20,764 nt of DNA from positions 1 through 20,764 of the IMG/VR virus record IMGVR_UViG_3300044950_000923; one strand, written 5' to 3'. The notes under the pieces were generated by a model. That model did no database searches and was not told the origin of the DNA. It saw only the letters and a program-made list of their open reading frames with translations. The stretch is from a virus. A program made the translations under genes and the position numbers. Positions 13,495 through 18,331 of the stretch are shown here, one piece after another (position 1 is the stretch's first letter; the number at the start of each line of letters is the position of its first letter).

Positions 13495-14566
13495 CGAGCA
13501 TTTCCATATCGGTTCTTACATCTTCTCCTACTTCGGCTTCTATTGTTACTGTAAAGTCTGTTGACCCTAAAGTATTAGCCCAAGATCCTTTATGTGCGTC
13601 TTTATATGCATCAATTGCTTTCTTATCGTCTGCAATAAATCCATGACTTGTCATAATGATAGCTCCTCTTGACTGTACTCCATCGATATGATTCTTCTCT
13701 ATCTGAACTTTTGTTCTTTTAGCAAATTCATATTCCTTTCCTTTGTTTACAGCTTTAATTTTAGAAGTACCTGAGTTGGTAATGTTTCCAAATGTAATGA
13801 TGACTGTTGCGTCATACCACATTGTCTTTCCTCCTTTATTCTCCAATCGAGGTTGACCCATTGGATGTTCAGGTTTTGCAGTCCAGACTTTGTTAATTGC
13901 TACTAGAGTATTTGTATACTTACTTGCTTCTTTTCTTGATAACATAATCTTTTGATTTACGTTATTTCCAAATTGAGTAGACATTGCTCCGGCATTCCAT
14001 TCATTATTATTCTTATTCGACCTTACTGATAAATCACTTGGAACTGATCCAACTGAATCCCATAAGAATAGTAGATCATAAGGAAGATTTCCTTTCTTCT
14101 GTTCATCGATTAAGTCTAATATGTAAACTGCTACGTCTTCTATCGTGTTTAGAGTTCCTCTATCTGCGTATAAGAAAAATCCTTTGTAGTCAGTTATTTC
14201 TCCTGTCTCTTGATCAACTACTTCTTCAACTTGAAGACCCATCATTTGAGCATGAGGCCATGACCATTTCATCTCAGTAATAATGAATACTGGAAGTATC
14301 TGTTGCTTTTGTGCTTCAACGGCTGCTTCTAGTAATAGAGTAGTTTTACCTGTATCAGAATGTCCTCTTAAGAGAGTAATATGTCCCATAGGAATTCCTT
14401 TGAGAGATGTTACTTCAGTAAAAGCATCTGAGACTTTAATCCAGTCTTGTTCTTTAAATTTTACAGAAGAATTACTAAATCCTTTGTTTTTCTTAAAGTT
14501 ATCAAGACTGAAACCGCCTTTGATTATCTCGCTAGCGGTTTTAGGGGCTGTTTTTTTAACTGCCAT
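13487..14566 (-). CDS. uvsX: UvsX-like RecA family recombinase
   Basis: The 359-aa ATPase has Walker A GHSDTGKT (68-75) in an LLRGHSDTGKTTLLLEA context typical of UvsX, and Walker B LLFLWDS with Asp170. The following SVGSVPSDL and the Asn-rich loop (NNNEWNAGAMSTQFG) fit the DNA-binding loop region of RecA-type proteins. It should coat ssDNA and drive strand exchange, recombination-dependent replication and repair. The gene lies 2 nt after the gp32-like gene and overlaps the nuclease gene, so recombinase, SSB and nuclease are expressed together. The N-terminus is basic (MAVKKTAPKT). The acidic C-terminus (RTDMEMLDE) is as expected for a recombinase tail. RecA proper is less likely given the motif context and phage setting. 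Confidence 0.93.
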   Translation of the reverse strand: MAVKKTAPKTASEIIKGGFSLDNFKKNKGFSNSSVKFKEQDWIKVSDAFTEVTSLKGIPMGHITLLRGHSDTGKTTLLLEAAVEAQKQQILPVFIITEMKWSWPHAQMMGLQVEEVVDQETGEITDYKGFFLYADRGTLNTIEDVAVYILDLIDEQKKGNLPYDLLFLWDSVGSVPSDLSVRSNKNNNEWNAGAMSTQFGNNVNQKIMLSRKEASKYTNTLVAINKVWTAKPEHPMGQPRLENKGGKTMWYDATVIITFGNITNSGTSKIKAVNKGKEYEFAKRTKVQIEKNHIDGVQSRGAIIMTSHGFIADDKKAIDAYKDAHKGSWANTLGSTDFTVTIEAEVGEDVRTDMEMLDE

Positions 14567-14568
14567 TA

Positions 14569-15420
14569 TTAGTTAAATAATTCGTCAAATTTATTTACTG
14601 TACTTTTGTTACCCTCTACTGCAGTCTCTAAAGTGAAATCTGTTTTATGATTTCCTAAAGTTGCTGATAGATCAGTTTCTTCTGCCACTACTGCAACCGG
14701 AGTTGCTGGTGCAATTGATTCTGCTGGAATGTTTGCTGGTGTAGCAACTTCTTCTCCTGGGTTAAGGTACTCTTGTAATTTTTTCTTGATGTATTCGTAG
14801 TCGTACTGAGTTTGTACTTCTAAAGCATTTGGTTGTTCTTTTAACCACAAGTCAACTTTAGTATTATCATCTGACAATGTTGTTTGTTTAGGTTTAATAC
14901 GAACTGTAGTTGTTGGGAATTGACCTGGTCCTGCTGCTGGTGTATTTTCTACAACCATATCCCATCCGCTCATTACGTCTGTAAAATCTCCAATGTCTTC
15001 ATCTTCTGCTAAAGCAAGTAATGCTTTGTAGATGTTTACTCCGAATGACCAAAGACGAACTCCTTTTTCTTCTTCACCTCTTACAATAACAGGAGCAAAA
15101 AATCTTGACTTAGGAGATAACTTTCCAGATAATGACCAGTTGTCTTTATCAGAAGTCTTTCTTAACTCTTTTACAAATTCTTCGATTGGATCTTGTTTGC
15201 CGTAATTCGACAATGACATCATAGGGAACTTCCCAATGTTGTAGTGCAGTTTCAATTCTGTGAAAGGATCTGCAGCATTAAAAGCTGAAGGAACGATTCT
15301 AATTGTTGATTTTCCGTTTGCAGGTCTCCAATAGATTTTGTCGAAGTCTACTTTTTCACGGTCTTGATTTCCGGTGCTGTTTAAAGCGGCCAGTTTAGCT
15401 TTGATAGCATTAATGTCCAT
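14569..15420 (-). CDS. ssDNA-binding protein, T4 gp32-like
   Basis: This 283-aa protein has a basic N-terminal arm (MDINAIKAKLAALN), where gp32 has its cooperativity (LAST-type) segment. The OB-type core (about 25-200) includes IYWRPANGKSTIRIVPS and RFFAPVIVRGEEEKGVRLWSFG, patterns seen in gp32 relatives. A low-complexity linker leads to an acidic tail ending KFDELFN, like the protein-interaction tails of SSBs. T4 gp32 binds zinc through His and Cys, but this protein has no cysteine, so the zinc site is absent. It protects ssDNA and organises polymerase, helicase and recombinase. The order gp32-uvsX-nuclease-helicase supports the call. A promoter-like element (15457-15486) precedes it. Confidence 0.88.
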   Translation of the reverse strand: MDINAIKAKLAALNSTGNQDREKVDFDKIYWRPANGKSTIRIVPSAFNAADPFTELKLHYNIGKFPMMSLSNYGKQDPIEEFVKELRKTSDKDNWSLSGKLSPKSRFFAPVIVRGEEEKGVRLWSFGVNIYKALLALAEDEDIGDFTDVMSGWDMVVENTPAAGPGQFPTTTVRIKPKQTTLSDDNTKVDLWLKEQPNALEVQTQYDYEYIKKKLQEYLNPGEEVATPANIPAESIAPATPVAVVAEETDLSATLGNHKTDFTLETAVEGNKSTVNKFDELFN

Positions 15421-15456
15421 AATGTAACTGATTTTTAATTAAAACTTTTATCTATA

Positions 15457-15486
15457 TAATATAAGAAATATAATTGGATATTCCAA
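15457..15486 (-). promoter_or_regulatory. Promoter-like element, TTG-N20-TATATTA (copy c)
   Basis: TTG (15486-15484) is 20 nt from TATATTA (15463-15457), which is preceded by ATTTCT. It fills the 66-nt gap before the SSB gene, leaving about 36 nt of A/T-rich leader. Placed before the gp32-like gene, it would give extra transcription of a protein needed in large amounts. Confidence 0.65.
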
Positions 15487-15942
15487 CTATAGTTCTATAA
15501 TTCTAAATAATTTTGTGTTGACTCTTTTTAGTTCTGCACCTTTTGTTAATAGTATGCAGTTTTGATAGTCATTCCAATCTACTTTAAAGCTTGTATCTAA
15601 TACTCCTCCGTTTAAAGACTCTATTAGACGATTTAGTGAATTGATTGTGTATAGGGTGTTTGATTCTTTTTTTCTATGTACTAAGATAGTATTTTCTAAG
15701 AAATTAGAAACGTTTCCAAATTCTACATTATATGTACAGATATATTCATCTTGGCTCTTTGAATAAAGAACGAAAATTTTGTTATAAATGATCTTGTATT
15801 TGGTCTGTATTGTACTTAATATACCTTCTAGTTGTTGTTCAGAAGAAAAAGTACAAAATAACTTATTGCTCATGTCGGCTGCATTAAAATTATACTCGAT
15901 GTCATAATCGAATATTGTTGGCGCTACATTATTTTGTATCAT
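15487..15942 (-). CDS. Unknown protein in replication operon
   Basis: This 151-aa soluble protein starts MIQNNVAPTIFDYDIEYNFN and has no signal peptide. It appears alpha/beta with a C-terminal section GGVLDTSFKVDWNDY followed by a helix and RIIEL end. I do not recognise the family. It lies between the polymerase and the SSB, where T4-like phages often keep small replication accessory or translational-repressor genes, so a replisome accessory role is possible on context only. A CTATTTATA motif lies 1 nt upstream of the ATG, and an internal promoter-like element in the polymerase gene may drive it. There is one other ATG at codon 24, but the first fits the spacing better. Confidence 0.75.
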   Translation of the reverse strand: MIQNNVAPTIFDYDIEYNFNAADMSNKLFCTFSSEQQLEGILSTIQTKYKIIYNKIFVLYSKSQDEYICTYNVEFGNVSNFLENTILVHRKKESNTLYTINSLNRLIESLNGGVLDTSFKVDWNDYQNCILLTKGAELKRVNTKLFRIIEL

Positions 15943-15943
15943 T

Positions 15944-15952
15944 TATAAATAG
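15944..15952 (-). promoter_or_regulatory. Recurrent intergenic motif CTATTTATA (copy 4)
   Basis: The 9-mer sits in the 19-nt gap between the polymerase stop and the next ATG, with only one base between motif and ATG. It is part of the palindrome ATTTATAAAT. Such closeness argues against a simple sense promoter. Confidence 0.4.
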
Positions 15953-15961
15953 GTTTTTATT

Positions 15962-17287
15962 TTATAAAACTAAGTTACTACTGTATTTGAACTTTATAGG
16001 GTATTTTCCTCCCTGGTTCATTATTTTTTCTAAAGATTCTAGTGTTTCCTTGCTGTCTGATTTATCAAAGTCAAATACAAAAGCATCATAAGTATAGAGT
16101 GCTAAACTGCTCTTCTTATCTTGAAGAAACATAAGCACATCTTTTAATATAAGAATATTTCTTGAGGTTTCCAAGCTCTGCATCATATAGTTCATAAGCT
16201 TCTGCGGATGCATCTCTGGAAGATCTTGTGTAAATCTTTTTCCTGATATTGGATCTTCTACATATCCTTGTTCTTTAAATTGCTTCCAAAGACCGTTTAT
16301 ATAATTCTGAATCTTATCGAAGATTTCTAAGAAAGCATACTCAGGTGGAATCTTTCCGTAAATGGCATGGAAGTTAATTTGTTTTGCTTTCGCATATTCA
16401 TCTTCAGCTATTTCATCTTTACCGAAGTACAGTCTAGCCAATTGAACGTGTGCGGATTCATCTGTTAATTCATAACCTATTTGTTCGCATAATAGTCTTA
16501 AATGATATCCATCAAAGTCCATTTCTACAAATACATCGTTCTGAGGAATAATTGCTTTTCTAAATTCAGGTGCTTTTGGTATTGCAGCAAAATTTACTGA
16601 ATTAAAAGCATTTGTTGGACGAGAAGTTGTATTATATAAATTATACGAAGTATATATAATATTGTTATCAATACTATATACAGGATTGTTTGGTTTAAAC
16701 AATTCTAGAAAAGATTGATAGGTTATTCTCAGTCCAGCTCTCTCAATCATAAAGAAAACAGACGTTGCAGTTTTATTATAGAAATCAAAGCCATTGGGTA
16801 TTGCAATCTGCAATATCTTTTGTAATGACTTATAATTCTCCTCACATTTTTCAAATAGCTTTGATATTGGAATTATAGCATTTATTTCTTTAAAATCATG
16901 AAAGCGATTGTAATACCAATTGCAAGTTGAATTAGATCTTGGAAGTTCAAGTCTATTGTAAGAAGTCATTGAATAAAGTAGGGAAAGATCTATAACATCC
17001 TTTAATATAAAGTGGTACATCAATTCTTTCTTATCAAACGTATAAAGGGTTGTGTATTCTTTTAGTATGTCAGAGACACAATCTTTTGATAAGTTTAATC
17101 CTTCGTCATGGCTTATTGGAATAATGTATCCTTCTGGATGATCTAAGGGTCTTAAGTAGATTGCTACAGTAGTTGTAAGAAGTGGATGGTAGTTATCATT
17201 TGAAGAAATGACTTCTACATACCCTCCTTTCCTTCCTAAATTTTTTAGAAGCTGTATTTGCTCCTCTGTCTCTACTATATAAAACAT
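15962..17287 (-). CDS. Family A DNA polymerase, short phage type
   Basis: This 441-aa enzyme has a Pol I-type palm and fingers (about 170-441). Motif A is VEMDFDGYHLRLL with Asp257. Motif B is AKAKQINFHAIYG, with Lys302, Phe306 and Tyr310 matching E. coli Lys758, Phe762 and Tyr766. Motif C is LYTYDAFVFDF with Asp401. Both catalytic aspartates are present, but motif C reads Tyr-Asp-Ala instead of His-Asp-Glu, and the motif B Arg754 position is Tyr298. The first 150 residues may be a relic of the 3'-5' exonuclease fold, but I see no Asp-x-Glu site, so proofreading seems lost or supplied elsewhere. There is no 5' nuclease domain; a separate gene at 12472-13494 provides it. It opens the replication operon just after a terminator and promoter. 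Confidence 0.88.
   Translation of the reverse strand: MFYIVETEEQIQLLKNLGRKGGYVEVISSNDNYHPLLTTTVAIYLRPLDHPEGYIIPISHDEGLNLSKDCVSDILKEYTTLYTFDKKELMYHFILKDVIDLSLLYSMTSYNRLELPRSNSTCNWYYNRFHDFKEINAIIPISKLFEKCEENYKSLQKILQIAIPNGFDFYNKTATSVFFMIERAGLRITYQSFLELFKPNNPVYSIDNNIIYTSYNLYNTTSRPTNAFNSVNFAAIPKAPEFRKAIIPQNDVFVEMDFDGYHLRLLCEQIGYELTDESAHVQLARLYFGKDEIAEDEYAKAKQINFHAIYGKIPPEYAFLEIFDKIQNYINGLWKQFKEQGYVEDPISGKRFTQDLPEMHPQKLMNYMMQSLETSRNILILKDVLMFLQDKKSSLALYTYDAFVFDFDKSDSKETLESLEKIMNQGGKYPIKFKYSSNLVL
16145..16174 (-). promoter_or_regulatory. Internal promoter-like element in polymerase gene (copy e)
   Basis: Inside the polymerase coding sequence TTG (16174-16172) is 20 nt from TATATTA (16151-16145), preceded by ATTCT. 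It matches the intergenic copies in spacing and box. It would feed the unknown gene at 15942 and the SSB. Being in coding sequence, it may be chance. Confidence 0.4.
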
Positions 17288-17305
17288 TTTCTATAACCTT
17301 TTCTT

Positions 17306-17335
17306 TAATATAAGAAAAAAGGCCTGCAAAAGCAA
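17306..17335 (-). promoter_or_regulatory. Promoter-like element, TTG-N20-TATATTA (copy d)
   Basis: TTG (17335-17333) lies inside the terminator hairpin, and TATATTA (17312-17306), preceded by TTTTCT, lies 20 nt downstream, about 18 nt before the polymerase ATG. It marks the likely start of the replication operon. Confidence 0.65.
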
Positions 17336-17340
17336 GCCTT
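17313..17340 (-). terminator. Rho-independent terminator after the virion genes
   Basis: On the minus strand AAGGCTTGC (17340-17332), loop TTTT and GCAGGCCTT (17327-17319) form a 9-bp stem with one G-U pair, followed by a T run. It starts 4 nt after the stop of the proline-tract gene. The plus strand also has a short T-rich tail, so the hairpin could act both ways. Confidence 0.82.
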
Positions 17341-17344
17341 ATTT

Positions 17345-18319
17345 TTATTCTTTTGTATCGAAATTTGCTTTTCGGTAATTTTCTAATTCTATCAGAGGAT
17401 CTTTTACTGTTGCTGAAAGTGTGTCTGGTATGAATAGTTGACTTGGACGTGTTGGCGGTACAAGGTATGCAAAGTCTCTTACAACTCTAGTAATTCCTGG
17501 CATTTGTTTTTCCAGTGCTACTATAGTATTTAGATTCTTAGTTGCTGCTCCTTCGTATTTATAATTTCCAAACATTATATCTTCTGCAGGACCTTGTATC
17601 TTCCAATTCACTTCTGCATATTTCCTATTTGGTAATTGTTTTTTAAGCTCTACATAATCCGGTTTTGTTAATTCTACAATTTTATTTGTTACCGGATCTT
17701 GTGTAAAGTATCTTTTTACCTCTCCTAATACTACTTCACTTGTGGTTGGTTTTTTTCTAATTACTCCTCCTTTCAGTGCCTTGAGTAGTAATGGACTTAG
17801 GGTTGCAAAAGCTTCCCCCAATAAGTCAAAATCTCCTCTATCTCTTACCTTTTCTAACTCCTCACCCATTTGCTCTGGAGAGCTCCCTGCATAGTATTTT
17901 TTCTTGAAAGTCTCTATATAACTCCCTGTGTATGGTTCTTTTGTAGATTTAATAACAAATTCTCCTCCGTTAGTTGATTTAGGTTTTCTATATCTAGATT
18001 TTGGTAAGTACCAAGATCCTTTCTTTTTTCTATCCGGTGCTGGTGGTGGCTCCGGTGGTGGTGGTGGTGGTACTATTTCCGGTGTTGGAGGCGGAGGTGG
18101 TGGTGGTGCTAATTTATAAAAATTTACATTACCTTTTCCTAATGCTCCAAAATTTTCTACTGTTCTAGAAACATGTCCTTTTGCGGAATCTATATTAAAA
18201 TTTACTCCTGACCATACTTCTTTTCTTACAAATGCCCCATCTGCGTACACCTCTATAACAGGGTCCATACCTTCAAGGTATGTTCTGTATGTAAAGCTTT
18301 TTACTTCTATGTTTGCCAT
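17345..18319 (-). CDS. Probable virion structural protein with polyproline tract
   Basis: The 324-aa product has an N-terminal beta domain (1 to about 65: IEVKSFTYRTYLEGMDPVIE), a proline tract at about 72-95 with two runs of six to seven Pro, and a basic linker (KKKGSWYLPKSRYRKPK). A C-terminal domain begins GGEFVIKSTKEPYTGSYIET. No signal peptide, membrane helix or catalytic motif is seen. Its place, 12 nt after the baseplate/hub gene and before a terminator, suggests a baseplate or tail component; the family is not recognised. Consecutive prolines usually need EF-P for translation and form a rigid spacer. Confidence is high that it is a gene, moderate on the structural role. Confidence 0.72.
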   Translation of the reverse strand: MANIEVKSFTYRTYLEGMDPVIEVYADGAFVRKEVWSGVNFNIDSAKGHVSRTVENFGALGKGNVNFYKLAPPPPPPPTPEIVPPPPPPEPPPAPDRKKKGSWYLPKSRYRKPKSTNGGEFVIKSTKEPYTGSYIETFKKKYYAGSSPEQMGEELEKVRDRGDFDLLGEAFATLSPLLLKALKGGVIRKKPTTSEVVLGEVKRYFTQDPVTNKIVELTKPDYVELKKQLPNRKYAEVNWKIQGPAEDIMFGNYKYEGAATKNLNTIVALEKQMPGITRVVRDFAYLVPPTRPSQLFIPDTLSATVKDPLIELENYRKANFDTKE

Positions 18320-18331
18320 TGTGGTATATTA

